Source: UBA168 sp011055275
GTDB taxonomy: Archaea; Thermoproteota; Thermoprotei_A; Marsarchaeales; UBA168
Strand: one strand, 5' to 3'
NCBI GenBank assembly: GCA_046635845.1
Contig: JAQQXN010000001.1
DNA: 64,000 bases
The notes below the pieces were generated by a model, which did not search any database, was not told the DNA's origin, and worked only from the letters and a program-made list of their open reading frames with translations. A program made the position numbers and the translations under genes. This document shows, piece after piece, positions 16,697-25,675 of this stretch. Every line of letters begins with the position of its first letter. Within the stretch, counting starts at the first letter, position 1.

Positions 16697-17809
16697 TCAC
16701 AGGGTTACCCATTGTCCTTTTTCTGATGATAGTGATATATCGTCGATGATCTTTTGGTTTAGAAGGCCGTCCTCCAGTGTTGCACCAGGGTAAATGGGCT
16801 TATTGTTCGCCACGCAGTCGAGAAAGTGCCCAATTTCTATATCGACTGAGTGCTCCCAGCCAAGCACGTGGCCCGGGGGCCACCAGATACCTCCGTAAGG
16901 GTGAGATGGGTCGGTTGCTATTATGGTTCTGAATCCCGAGACCTTTTGCTCATCATCAAACGTGAAGAAGTTAAGCTCGTTGGGCCTTTCAAGGTTAAAG
17001 GCCAAGCTCCCCTTGGATCCATGCACCTCGAACCTGAAGAAGTTCTTCATCCCAGGTGAGACCTTCGACGCCTCAACAACGCCATAAGCGCCACTGGTAA
17101 AGGAAAGCAGCGCCACAAACGCATCATCTACTTCCTGGGGAACCATCGTGCCGTCGCGCGATGGGAGTTCTTGCTTGACGGTGTACGTCTTTCCCATTAC
17201 CCCCTTGATCGCTCCCAGTAAGTACAAGGCCATGTCGATGGCATGAGACCCTAGATCACCCAGTGCTCCCGTTCCGGAGAGTTCCTTGCTTTGTCTCCAC
17301 GTGGCCCTAGCGCTGGGGCGCGTGAGCGATTCATGTAGATAAGCTGCCCTGTACTCGTGGACCTTGCCTAGCCTCCCCTCTTCTATTAGCTCTTTGGCTA
17401 AAGCCACTGCTGGAAGGAAACGGTAATTGAACGCAAGCATACCCTTGACGTCGTCACCTGCCTTCTTAGACGCTTCAACTATTTCACGAGCCTCTTGTGC
17501 GTTCATCGCCATAGGCTTTTCGAGCAGCACGTGCTTTCCATTGTTTAAAGCCGATATGGTTGGTGCAGCATGCATGTGATTCGGGAGGCAATTATCGATC
17601 ACCTCGCCCATCGAAATCGCCTCGGTCAGATCGGTCGTGTAGGTCTTGAAGCCGAACTTCTTTGCGAAGGCCTTTAGTGATCCCAGATCCCGTCCATAGA
17701 CAACGCTCAGCTCCGGTTCTTCGGAAAGCTGAAAGAAGCGAGGGGAAACCAGGTAAGCGTTGGCGTGCGCCTTCGCTATAAACCCATGACCCAATAGCGA
17801 GATTTTCAT
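16697..17809 (-). CDS. Gfo/Idh/MocA family NAD(P)-dependent oxidoreductase
   Basis: About 370 residues. The N-terminal Rossmann domain starts MKISLLGHGFIAKAHANAY and includes VLLEKPMAMNAQEAREIV, whose EKP is the family's catalytic lysine motif. The C-terminal alpha/beta domain has GSHAIDMALYLLG with the likely catalytic histidine. The family oxidises or reduces sugars, inositols and related polyols. A GTG at 17818 is in frame three codons upstream. This is one of three Gfo/Idh/MocA genes in the window, which suggests a broad sugar metabolism. Its direct neighbours are non-coding stretches, so the substrate is unknown. Confidence 0.85.
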   Translation of the reverse strand: MKISLLGHGFIAKAHANAYLVSPRFFQLSEEPELSVVYGRDLGSLKAFAKKFGFKTYTTDLTEAISMGEVIDNCLPNHMHAAPTISALNNGKHVLLEKPMAMNAQEAREIVEASKKAGDDVKGMLAFNYRFLPAVALAKELIEEGRLGKVHEYRAAYLHESLTRPSARATWRQSKELSGTGALGDLGSHAIDMALYLLGAIKGVMGKTYTVKQELPSRDGTMVPQEVDDAFVALLSFTSGAYGVVEASKVSPGMKNFFRFEVHGSKGSLAFNLERPNELNFFTFDDEQKVSGFRTIIATDPSHPYGGIWWPPGHVLGWEHSVDIEIGHFLDCVANNKPIYPGATLEDGLLNQKIIDDISLSSEKGQWVTL

Positions 17810-17987
17810 TTTTATCACGTAGACCCCCGTCAGTTAGAACGGGGAGATAGAAAACCATATAGCGCAACGTAAAAGTATTTTGGGATCGTTCCCTGAAAAC
17901 AGGAGCGAAGTTAGCCGCTCAGGGAAAGATATCCTCATCCTCAGGTGCGGCCGCGTCGCAGAAGCAGACGAGAGCCGGTTCAGTCCT

Positions 17988-18010
17988 CTAACTCCGGTTT
18001 GGCGTACAAC
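17988..18010 (+). repeat. 23-bp direct repeat, copy 1
   Basis: It begins CTAACTCCGGTTTGG, ends CGTACAAC, and is identical to 18046-18068. The two copies are separated by a unique 35-base stretch. The unit size and spacing resemble a minimal crenarchaeal CRISPR (two repeats, one spacer), but no third unit or cas gene is near, so operator sites or a degenerate duplication are as likely. Confidence 0.7.
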
Positions 18011-18045
18011 TTTCTTTGGACCCCTGGTTGGAGGTCTTTCTGCGG

Positions 18046-18068
18046 CTAACTCCGGTTTGGCGTACAAC
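18046..18068 (+). repeat. 23-bp direct repeat, copy 2
   Basis: It is an exact copy of 17988-18010. The flanking bases differ on both sides, so the identity is confined to 23 bases. Confidence 0.7.
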
Positions 18069-18444
18069 CGTGACCTTAAGGCGGCTTAGCTGTATCTCAA
18101 CGAGAACTGCGGGTCGGGTTTGCCCCCGTAACCCCGGTTACTCCGTTCCGAATCTGGCGAGGGCCCCGGGCCTTGAACCACAGGCAAACTCTTCATGGCT
18201 AAGGCTGACGTTCACCAATGCTTGGCTTGGGTTTGAGCTATCAATACACCAATAAACCGGGCTAGCAAAAAGATTGGGATAACTTGGTAAGGCAGGGATT
18301 GACCTAGAACTAGCCCTCACGGATCGACGGCTAAACGGGGAGACCACGGCCGGAGAGCTACTCGGATCATGCGTGGGCAATGCCTCAATTTTGGGCTTTG
18401 CGTTTTTGGAGATGTCTCGCAGGAACCAACGACTTCCGCTCGCT

Positions 18445-18972
18445 CTAGGGCTCAAGGGCAATCCTTGGGTCATCGGCAAAAAACGGATAAAGCGCCATGA
18501 TAACGGGTTGCACGTAAAGCTCCCGTCTTGATATCACCTTGGTTAGGTACCCCACCGCTCCCTCGGCATGCTTGCTATCCTTGGCTCCAAAGAACCTGTC
18601 AACGGCATCTCCCAGTTCCATACCCGCGCCAATTAGATCAACAATACCCTTGGGCAGGGAGAAGGCTGCTGAGAAGGCAAAGTTCTCCTTGCCGCTTGCC
18701 GACGAAGCGTAGACCACCGCATAAGCGAGCGTTTTCGTGGCGTAACTGCAAATCCCTCCCTCAATGCCGATTCCCACGTCGGAGCCTGATATCTTGGTTG
18801 ACTCCCTTGCCCTGTTTCTGGCGCCCTCAAACGTCTGATCGCAAACTGGCTGATCAGGTACTCCAGACCGTACCTCAACGGGAATAAGCTCGGCATCGAC
18901 CTTCATGAGTTTTAGCGCCTCTGTCACCGCCTCGACCTTTACCCTGTTGACAGAGCCCACAGCAACGCGCAT
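18445..18972 (-). CDS. Inosine/xanthosine triphosphatase, YjjX/DUF84 family
   Basis: 175 residues. The start MRVAVGSVNRVKVEAVTEAL and the segment VRSGVPDQPVCDQTFEGARNRA match the YjjX family, followed by VGIGIEGGICS with the conserved acidic residue. These enzymes remove ITP and XTP from the nucleotide pool, protecting nucleic acids from deaminated purines, which matters at high temperature. The length is normal. It stands alone, with a divergent ABC transporter operon 66 bp upstream. Confidence 0.9.
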   Translation of the reverse strand: MRVAVGSVNRVKVEAVTEALKLMKVDAELIPVEVRSGVPDQPVCDQTFEGARNRARESTKISGSDVGIGIEGGICSYATKTLAYAVVYASSASGKENFAFSAAFSLPKGIVDLIGAGMELGDAVDRFFGAKDSKHAEGAVGYLTKVISRRELYVQPVIMALYPFFADDPRIALEP

Positions 18973-19038
18973 TTTCGTAACTGTGGTCGGAGCGATAAAA
19001 GCGTGGTGAAGGTTAATACGGGCCCTTGTGAGTAAAAT

Positions 19039-19752
19039 ATGGAAGCGGATGAGCTGAAGCAGTACGCGGTCGTGCTAGAAAACGTCAAGAAGGTCTATGG
19101 CGGAGCAGTACCTACTTATGCGCTAAAGGGGATCAACCTGAGGATAAGAAGGGGAGAGTTTGTGTCTGTCGTCGGCCCCTCTGGTAGTGGGAAGTCCACG
19201 CTTCTTAACATAATGGGAGTGCTAGACAGGCCAACCGAGGGCAAGGTCTACGTCGGCGGGATAGACGTCCTTTCGCTCCCTGACTCGAAGCTTTCGTATG
19301 CCAGAAACAAGTACATAGGCTTCGTGTTTCAGTCATATAACCTGATCAACAGGCTCACCGTGCTTCAAAACGTTGAGCTACCGCTCATGATAAGAGGTAT
19401 GTCAAAATTGGAGATGGAGGCCAGGGCCATGAAAAGCCTCGAAATGGTGGGAGTTGCTACCCTGGCCAACAAGAAGCCGAATGCGCTGAGCGGAGGACAA
19501 CAGCAGAGGGTGGCGATAGCCAGAGCGCTTGTAACGGAACCCGAGTTCATCTTGGCCGATGAGCCCACCGGAAACCTTGACACGACAAACTCGTTAATGA
19601 TCATGGACCTGTTGAAAGCCGTAAATCGGGAAGCGGGTAGGAGCATAGTAATGGTAACTCACAACATGGAATTGGCCAAGATGACCCACAGGATAATTCA
19701 CATAAGGGATGGGCTCATAGAAAGTGATGAGCGCTTGGGGCGAGATCCATGA
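19039..19752 (+). CDS. ABC transporter ATP-binding protein (MacB/LolD type)
   Basis: 237 residues with all ABC motifs: Walker A GPSGSGKSTLLN, Q-loop VFQSYNL, signature LSGGQQQRVAIARAL, Walker B FILADEPTGNLD and the H-loop VMVTHN. The ALKGINLRIRRGEFVSVVG region and overall length fit the LolD/MacB group that works with FtsX-like permeases. The stop overlaps the next gene by 4 bp (ATGA), and the permease follows that gene with a similar overlap, so the three form one operon. It should power the FtsX-type permease; the substrate is unknown. Confidence 0.9.
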   Translation: MEADELKQYAVVLENVKKVYGGAVPTYALKGINLRIRRGEFVSVVGPSGSGKSTLLNIMGVLDRPTEGKVYVGGIDVLSLPDSKLSYARNKYIGFVFQSYNLINRLTVLQNVELPLMIRGMSKLEMEARAMKSLEMVGVATLANKKPNALSGGQQQRVAIARALVTEPEFILADEPTGNLDTTNSLMIMDLLKAVNREAGRSIVMVTHNMELAKMTHRIIHIRDGLIESDERLGRDP

Positions 19753-21683
19753 GATACGTAGCGGTAATTGCGATTTTGGCGTTGCTCGCTTTGGTGGTAT
19801 TTCCGGCCAGCGGACAGGAAGTCCTCATCGTAACTTACCAGTGGGGAACCGCGAATCAGCAGATAAGGCCAAGGCCCGGCTACACCAACGTACCATTTAC
19901 CGTAGAGGTCGTGCAAATGCCCAACGTGTCCATACTGTACGGGCAACTGAACCTCGAGGGAACACCGGTCAAGAGCATTTCTGGAGGCCCTTACGCTTAC
20001 GCAGCTCCTGAAAGCGCGCAAAGCGAGATCTCGTTGAGCAACTCAACCCCGATACCGGGCATATCCATACCAACGGTAACGACCGGTTCGACCGCAACAT
20101 TTCTCACTTTTTACCTCAACGTCCCGCAGAGCGCCAAGCCGGGCAGCTATCCCTCGCTCTTAACGCTTGTTTACAGGAAGTCCGGCGTTACCCGCGATTA
20201 TTTCGCGTACGTTAACCTCACGATCTACGCTCCGGAGAGGCCGGAACTCGTAGATCCAGCCTGGATAACCGGCAACATGTCGTCATTTCCGTATTCGGGC
20301 TTCGGCCTTGACGACCTTCAGGTTTACCTCTCAAACCCAAGCTCAGTACCTTTGCTTGGCGTTAACGTCACGCTCTTTCTCCCGCGCGGTATCCTCGGTC
20401 TCAATGGTGAAAAAACGGTCTCTTTCCAGCTGCCTTACGTACAACCAAAGGGCGTCGCGCTACTTCAGTTTCCCTTGAACGTAACGAGCGCGGCTTTGGT
20501 TGGAAATCAGCTCATCCGGGCAAACATAAGCTTTCAAGATTACTTCGGAGGACACTACTCTACACAGGCGTCGTTTAACGTCATGCTTTACGCTAGGCCT
20601 AAAGTCACGCTTCTTGCTAGCAAAGGGCACGCGCAGTCTGGAGGTATTGTAAACCTTAGCCTTATCATATCCGTCCTTTCTTCATCACCCATATATCACG
20701 TGACCGTGAAGCCGGAATTTCAGCCGTTTGAGCTCATATCGGGGAATCTTAGCTCGATAAGTTCCATAGGCGGGAGGGATAACGCGACGCTCCGTTACAG
20801 CTTCTACGTACCACAAAACGTGCCTCCGGGCATTTATCCAGTTATGTTTACGGTGTACTACGGAGCTCCCTTGCAGTCCGCAGCGCAGTGCACCACTTTC
20901 GTGACGGTTGCCCAACAGGTTCAAAACCTATCCGTGTCGCTGGCGCCGGCGTATGCCTACTACAACAGGAACAATACCATGCTCGTTAAGATGACCAACT
21001 GGGGCTCGCCGGTTTACGGCGTTCAGGTCTCCCTCGAGCCCGTTCAGGGGCTGTACGTGGCCCAAGGGAACGGCCCCTGGAGCCTTGGCACGTTGGAAAG
21101 AGGAGAAACTGCCGTTTTACCCCTAAGCGTTATCCCAAGCGTACCCGAATCTGGCCCATTGCCGCTTGAGTTCATAGTTACCTACAGGAACTCCATGAAC
21201 TACACGGAAGAAGCTCGGCTCACCGCTACCCTCTTCCTAAAGGGCCTCATAAAAATCTACGTGACCTCGCCATCTGTTCCAGTGACGGCCATAAACGGAA
21301 CGAACGCGACTGTTTCTGGCATTCTACTAAATGAGGGTACTTCCGAGGCCTATTACGTCAACGTGGGCCTATGGCCATATAATTGGTCTCAAGAGCAATA
21401 CATAGGTAGTCTTCCCGCGGACTCGCCCACTCCTTTCAGTCTGTCCGTGTCAATTCCCAAGAACGCTCGGGGAACATACCAGCTCTACGTAAACGTCACA
21501 TATCAGGACGCACTGGGCAATTCCTACGTGTACAGCTATCCGATCGCCATATCCGTGCACGAGCAATCTACCAGACCACGCGGCACGATGAACTACGCGC
21601 TTGTGTACGCGATAGCGGGCGTCGCCATCGCGATCGCGGCCTCTTCCTATGCATTGGTAAGAAGGCGGAGGCCCAAGCGATGA
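19749..21683 (+). CDS. Large extracytoplasmic membrane-anchored protein of an ABC operon
   Basis: 644 residues. An N-terminal signal segment (about residues 1-23, VAVIAILALLALVVFPASGQ) is followed by some 580 extracellular residues. These appear to be several repeated beta-sandwich modules with patterns such as VKMTNWGSPVYGVQVSL and GILLNEGTSEAYYVNVGLW, typical of CARDB/NEW3-like domains. Many N-x-S/T sequons suggest glycosylation. A C-terminal transmembrane helix (YALVYAIAGVAIAIAASSYALV) with a basic tail anchors it. It sits between the ATPase and FtsX-like permease with 4-bp overlaps on both sides, so it is probably an external partner of that transporter. I cannot name a function beyond that. 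Confidence 0.75.
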   Translation: MRYVAVIAILALLALVVFPASGQEVLIVTYQWGTANQQIRPRPGYTNVPFTVEVVQMPNVSILYGQLNLEGTPVKSISGGPYAYAAPESAQSEISLSNSTPIPGISIPTVTTGSTATFLTFYLNVPQSAKPGSYPSLLTLVYRKSGVTRDYFAYVNLTIYAPERPELVDPAWITGNMSSFPYSGFGLDDLQVYLSNPSSVPLLGVNVTLFLPRGILGLNGEKTVSFQLPYVQPKGVALLQFPLNVTSAALVGNQLIRANISFQDYFGGHYSTQASFNVMLYARPKVTLLASKGHAQSGGIVNLSLIISVLSSSPIYHVTVKPEFQPFELISGNLSSISSIGGRDNATLRYSFYVPQNVPPGIYPVMFTVYYGAPLQSAAQCTTFVTVAQQVQNLSVSLAPAYAYYNRNNTMLVKMTNWGSPVYGVQVSLEPVQGLYVAQGNGPWSLGTLERGETAVLPLSVIPSVPESGPLPLEFIVTYRNSMNYTEEARLTATLFLKGLIKIYVTSPSVPVTAINGTNATVSGILLNEGTSEAYYVNVGLWPYNWSQEQYIGSLPADSPTPFSLSVSIPKNARGTYQLYVNVTYQDALGNSYVYSYPIAISVHEQSTRPRGTMNYALVYAIAGVAIAIAASSYALVRRRRPKR

Positions 21684-22876
21684 AGCTCGCGAGCTTTCTT
21701 GAGATGGCTTACGAGGCGTTAAAGGAAAGAAAGACGCGCTCCGCTCTAACCATAATCGGCATACTGATCGGACCAGCGGCCATTATAGGGATAACGTCCA
21801 TGGTTGGGGGATATCGGTCCTACATAACGTCCCAGCTGCTGAAGCTCGGGACGAACACCATGGCCGTTGTGCCCTCTAGCTCTTTTTCGCTAACCCAACG
21901 CGACGTTCAGATAATCTCCGGAATAGCTGGCGTTAAGGGCGTGTTTCCGTATTATTACATTCCAGCCATCATAAGCACAGCGGGAGGTAATGAGGACGTT
22001 TACCTCTTCGCGATAAATGCCCAGGAGGGATTGGAGGAGGCCGTGCCCGGAATAAGCCTGCTTTCCGGCAGATATCCGCCCGCCTACCAAACCTCGGCGG
22101 CGGTGTTGGGTTACCTCGTGGCCAACCCCCGCAACGCCTACTACCCACATTACAAGACCGGGCAAGTGGTAGACGTCCACGTTTACGCAAATGGGAGGCT
22201 CACGCAGAAGAGCTTTCTTGTCACCGGCGTGCTCAAGGAGTTCGGCCAGAGCTTCTTCGTTGACGTGGATGAGGACATTTTCGTTCCTTTAGCGACGGGC
22301 CAGCAGCTCACCGGGAGTTCAGCCTATAGCGGCATACTGGTAGTCGTTTACAATTCAGGAGACGTCGATCACGTCAGCAGCGTCCTTGAGTCGCTTTACG
22401 GCAATCAGGTGACGATATACACGGCCGAAGAGGGAATAAGCATCGCGAACAGCGTAATAGGGTCGCTCAACGCCCTGCTGGTCTCCGCGGCCGCCATATC
22501 TCTTCTCGTGGCCTTCGTGGGAGTTACCACTACCATGTTCACCAGCATAGTGGAAAGGACAAGGGAGATAGGGCTGCTTAAGGCGCTCGGGTTCACGAAC
22601 GTTGACGTCATAGGGATGTTCGTAGCCGAGTCAGCACTTATGGGCATAATGGGAGGGATCGCAGGATCGGTGCTGGGAGTCGCTATCGCTTACCTGCTTA
22701 GCTACCTCAAACCGGCCAGCGGCCTTGGCCTCACGTCGTTCATACCCCCGGTGATCTCTCTCGAGACCGTTTTCATGGCCTTTGGGCTATCTGTGCTGGT
22801 AGGCATAGTAGCTGGTGTGATACCCGCCTATAGGGCATCACGGCTCATGCCCGTGGAGGCCCTAAGGCACGATTGA
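21680..22876 (+). CDS. FtsX/MacB-like ABC transporter permease
   Basis: 398 residues. One helix lies near residues 15-45, then a large extracellular MacB-PCD-like domain (about 50-260), then three C-terminal helices. The FtsX domain signature is VERTREIGLLKALGFTNVDVIGMFVAE. MacB-type permeases do not carry substrates through a channel; they move lipoproteins or transmit force across the membrane. With the adjacent ATPase and the large external protein this is a three-part machine at the cell surface. The gene overlaps its upstream neighbour by 4 bp. The start (ATG inside the ATGA junction) is well supported. Confidence 0.88.
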   Translation: MKLASFLEMAYEALKERKTRSALTIIGILIGPAAIIGITSMVGGYRSYITSQLLKLGTNTMAVVPSSSFSLTQRDVQIISGIAGVKGVFPYYYIPAIISTAGGNEDVYLFAINAQEGLEEAVPGISLLSGRYPPAYQTSAAVLGYLVANPRNAYYPHYKTGQVVDVHVYANGRLTQKSFLVTGVLKEFGQSFFVDVDEDIFVPLATGQQLTGSSAYSGILVVVYNSGDVDHVSSVLESLYGNQVTIYTAEEGISIANSVIGSLNALLVSAAAISLLVAFVGVTTTMFTSIVERTREIGLLKALGFTNVDVIGMFVAESALMGIMGGIAGSVLGVAIAYLLSYLKPASGLGLTSFIPPVISLETVFMAFGLSVLVGIVAGVIPAYRASRLMPVEALRHD

Positions 22877-22903
22877 GCGCAAAAGGTTAAACGGCCCGCT
22901 GCT

Positions 22904-24253
22904 ATGAGATTCATGCGGAAGACCAAGATAATAGCGACAGTCGGCCCCCCCTCGATCTCCTTGTTGCGGGAGATGAACAGGTACGTTGACGTGTTTAGGC
23001 TTAACTTCGCTCACGGAGATGCCGCTCAGCACTCTCAGTACTTCAAGGCGATAAGGGCCAAGGCACCGGGCAAGCCCATATTAGTCGATTTGCCCGGGCC
23101 AAAGCTGAGGCTTGGAGACATGCCAAATCCCGTAAAACTGTCAAGGGGGCAAATCGTTACCTTTTCAAAGAGCGGAGAGGGGCTGCCGGTGGAGGATGAC
23201 GCGTTCTACAGCGTCGTGGAAAGCGGTAGCATTGTGCTTCTGGCCGACAGCGAGGTAAAGGTAAAGATAACCTCGGTTGAGAATGACAGAGTTGAGGGAA
23301 AGGTAATCGAGGGAGGGGTATTAACATCCCGTAAGGGCATAAACATACCCAAGCTCAAAGTAAAAGTCGGGTTGACGCCATCCGATAGGTCCCTGCTTGA
23401 AGAGGCAAAGGCACTAGGCGCGGACGCCATAGGACTTTCTTTCGTGGTCAGTGCCGACGAGGTCAGGGAGGCCAGAGGCTTGTACAAGGAAGCCTTCTTT
23501 ATAGCCAAAATCGAAAAGGCAGATGCCCTGAGGAACCTTCAGAGCATAACCGAGGAAGCAGATGGGATAATGGTGGCAAGAGGAGATCTGGGTGTTGAGG
23601 TAGGGCTCGAGAGGCTGCCAGGCACCCAGGAGAAGATAATAAGGGTGGCAAGGGAGGCAGGCAAGCCAGTTATACTAGCGACGCAAGTCCTTGAGTCAAT
23701 GGTTAACAATACCTCTCCCACGAGGGCAGAGGTGATCGACGTGGCCAATTCGGTCAACAAGGGGGTTGACAGCATCATGCTAAGCGACGAAACGGCGGCA
23801 GGACAAAATCCCATGGCAGCGGTAAGGTACTTGGATGGCATCATAAGAAAGGCCGAGTTCGACCTTTCCCCTGGCCCAGTCCCAGCTGCTAGGGATGAAA
23901 ATGATGCCATGGCCTTTGCGGCAGTCAACGCCGCCAAGATAGCCAAAGCAAGCGTGATAGTGGCCCACAGCCGGAGCGGCCTCACGGTCGCACGCGTGGC
24001 AAGGCTGAGGCCTGACCAGCCCATACTTGCGTTGGTCGAGAACGAGGAAAAGTTTAGGCAGGCGAGGTTTTACTGGGGGGTGGTTCCGTCGTTAACGCCA
24101 AGCAGCAAGGAGGTTAGCCAGCTCTTCTCGCAGTCGTGGAACGAGGCCGTAAAGGCAGGACTTGCCAGAAAAGGCGACAAGGTCGTTGTGGTGGCAGGCG
24201 AACCCATGTCAAGAGAGGGCGTCACAAACCTCTTGGAACTGCACGAGGTGTGA
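22904..24253 (+). CDS. pyk: Pyruvate kinase
   Basis: About 449 residues. It starts MRKTKIIATVGPPS, has the active-site region RLNFAHGD, VDLPGPKLRLG, KIEKADALRN, IMVARGDLGVEVG and ATQVLESMV, and continues with SDETAAGQNP. This is the glycolytic enzyme converting PEP and ADP to pyruvate and ATP. The C-terminal domain is present. Two ATGs (22904 and 22913) are in frame, and a TATA-like AAAGGTTAAACGG (22882-22894) about 25 bases before 22913 favours the second. Its presence supports saccharolytic metabolism. It is downstream of, but probably separately promoted from, the ABC operon. Confidence 0.93.
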   Translation: MRFMRKTKIIATVGPPSISLLREMNRYVDVFRLNFAHGDAAQHSQYFKAIRAKAPGKPILVDLPGPKLRLGDMPNPVKLSRGQIVTFSKSGEGLPVEDDAFYSVVESGSIVLLADSEVKVKITSVENDRVEGKVIEGGVLTSRKGINIPKLKVKVGLTPSDRSLLEEAKALGADAIGLSFVVSADEVREARGLYKEAFFIAKIEKADALRNLQSITEEADGIMVARGDLGVEVGLERLPGTQEKIIRVAREAGKPVILATQVLESMVNNTSPTRAEVIDVANSVNKGVDSIMLSDETAAGQNPMAAVRYLDGIIRKAEFDLSPGPVPAARDENDAMAFAAVNAAKIAKASVIVAHSRSGLTVARVARLRPDQPILALVENEEKFRQARFYWGVVPSLTPSSKEVSQLFSQSWNEAVKAGLARKGDKVVVVAGEPMSREGVTNLLELHEV

Positions 24254-24519
24254 AGTACCTACTTCGAGGTAAGTTGGTCTGCAACGCCATCGTCAGGGCT
24301 CGCTCATCTTCTGATTGCCAGTGGCACTCGAGCTCTGGAGCGACTTGGTCTAAGGTAAGTGCTGAGGGGCTCAACGTGGCGTTAAAGCGTTTATCATGCC
24401 AACCGCGGTTTCTAGGGAAGATTTTGCACATCGCGTGCGCGTGACTTATGCGTACCGATTGCCGACGCGAATTTGCTCTTTCATAAATGCCGCTGAGTTC
24501 TCCGTTTTGTTTCCAAGTC

Positions 24520-25515
24520 CTAAGAGGAAAACTCTATGAACGCCCTCCCATTGTAGCTGCGTTCGCTAGTCGAAAGGGATGCGAGCGCGTCGCGTCCGCT
24601 TTCCAGAGGGAACTTCTTCCAAGTCCTTACCCTCAGGTTGGGCGCGAACCTGATCAGGTCAAACATCTCTCTTCTTGTGCCGCCGGTTACGCCTATGAGC
24701 TTTACGTGATTGCCGTAAAGCCAGCTTAGGTTAAGCGTCACGTCACCTCCCGTCAGCACGCCAAAAGTCACAAGCCTTCCAAATGGAGCGAGCACGGAAA
24801 GGCCCTGATCCCAAACCGCCTTTCCCACCGAGTTCACGACGACGTCTGCCATCTTTCCATTGGTTACTTTCCGGACCTCTTCCTTTAGGTTATCATACCC
24901 GAGCACGTGATCCGCACCGTCCACTTCGACTTTTGCTCTAGAAACCGCTATGGTCTCAGCGCCCAGCATCTTCCCAAGCTGAACCGCGAAACGCCCGGTG
25001 TTTCCCGTCGCCCCAAGGACGACTAGGTACTCTCCTGCCCTGAGCTCGGACTCTCTCAAGGCGTGATAAGCCGATATGGCAGCCGTGGGCAAGCTGGCTG
25101 CCAGTTCCCATGGCATGTCGGCAACCTTTATGGCGTTCCTCGCAGGTACCGGATAGAGTTGTCTGTATCCCCCATCGGTGATGACGCTCATTATGCCTCC
25201 GTTCCTGCACATGTTTTCCCTGCCAGAGACGCACATATCGCAGGTTCCATCGAAGACGCGATTGTACACGGTGACGTGATCTCCTGGCTTTAGGTCCGTC
25301 ACCAAGCTACCAACGCTCTTGATCACGCCTGCGACCTCGGCGCCGGGTATGTGCGGCAGCTTAACGGGAATTCTCTCGACAACAGCGAGGTCTATGGGGT
25401 TCACGCCTCCAAGCTTAACCTCAACTACTACCTCATCGGGCTTGGGTTCAGCGTCAGGAAGATCAACTACTTTAAGGTTTTGTATTCCATTTCTTTCAAA
25501 TAATAAGGCTTTCAT
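24520..25515 (-). CDS. Medium-chain dehydrogenase/reductase without catalytic zinc ligands
   Basis: 331 residues in the MDR (alcohol dehydrogenase/quinone reductase) fold: LPHIPGAEVAGVI, then VVLGATGNTGRFAVQLGKMLGAE as the nucleotide-binding motif. The structural zinc lobe survives only in part (GTCDMCVSGRENMC, three cysteines). The catalytic zinc set is lost: GVNPIDL replaces the usual Cys motif and GAE replaces GHE. It therefore probably works as a zinc-independent reductase, such as a quinone- or enoyl-type reductase. A TATA-like box at 25534-25543 fits a leaderless start at 25515. Neighbours give no substrate clue. Confidence 0.82.
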   Translation of the reverse strand: MKALLFERNGIQNLKVVDLPDAEPKPDEVVVEVKLGGVNPIDLAVVERIPVKLPHIPGAEVAGVIKSVGSLVTDLKPGDHVTVYNRVFDGTCDMCVSGRENMCRNGGIMSVITDGGYRQLYPVPARNAIKVADMPWELAASLPTAAISAYHALRESELRAGEYLVVLGATGNTGRFAVQLGKMLGAETIAVSRAKVEVDGADHVLGYDNLKEEVRKVTNGKMADVVVNSVGKAVWDQGLSVLAPFGRLVTFGVLTGGDVTLNLSWLYGNHVKLIGVTGGTRREMFDLIRFAPNLRVRTWKKFPLESGRDALASLSTSERSYNGRAFIEFSS

Positions 25516-25675
25516 AATATATAACGCTGTTTTTGCTTATAAGCGCTTCTGGCTTATGTAAAGCGGCGGTGAGCGAGGCGAACAGAGGATTCAACAGATC
25601 TCGACGAAAATGGAACTACGCGGTATTACCTTTGCTAGCCAGTTTGCGGTAAAAACGTAAATTCGCCTGCAGGAA

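Larger units (their letters stand above)
17819..18444. other. Long non-coding stretch with internal repeats and hairpins
   Basis: No convincing gene is visible over about 626 bases. Notable are an 8-bp inverted repeat (TTCCCTGA 17888-17895 and TCAGGGAA 17918-17925) enclosing GAGCG/CGCTC, and two exact 23-base direct repeats 58 bases apart (17988-18010 and 18046-18068). The 3' part (18100-18440) is G/C-rich and shows open frames without family resemblance. I found no tRNA by eye; the GGTTCAAGG stretch on the minus strand near 18165-18175 does not fold into a T arm. Confidence 0.5.

Noticed and set aside
18100..18200. Possible tRNA on the minus strand (GGTTCAAGG).
   Set aside because: No T-arm stem, acceptor or D-arm pairing could be formed around it.
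18138..18479. 113-codon minus-strand frame beside the XTP/ITPase gene.
   Set aside because: It overlaps the real gene's end, is rich in Ser/Pro/Arg and shows no family motif.
24254..24519. Possible gene or RNA between pyruvate kinase and the MDR gene.
   Set aside because: Only a weak short hairpin near 24260 and shadow frames are visible; nothing supportable.
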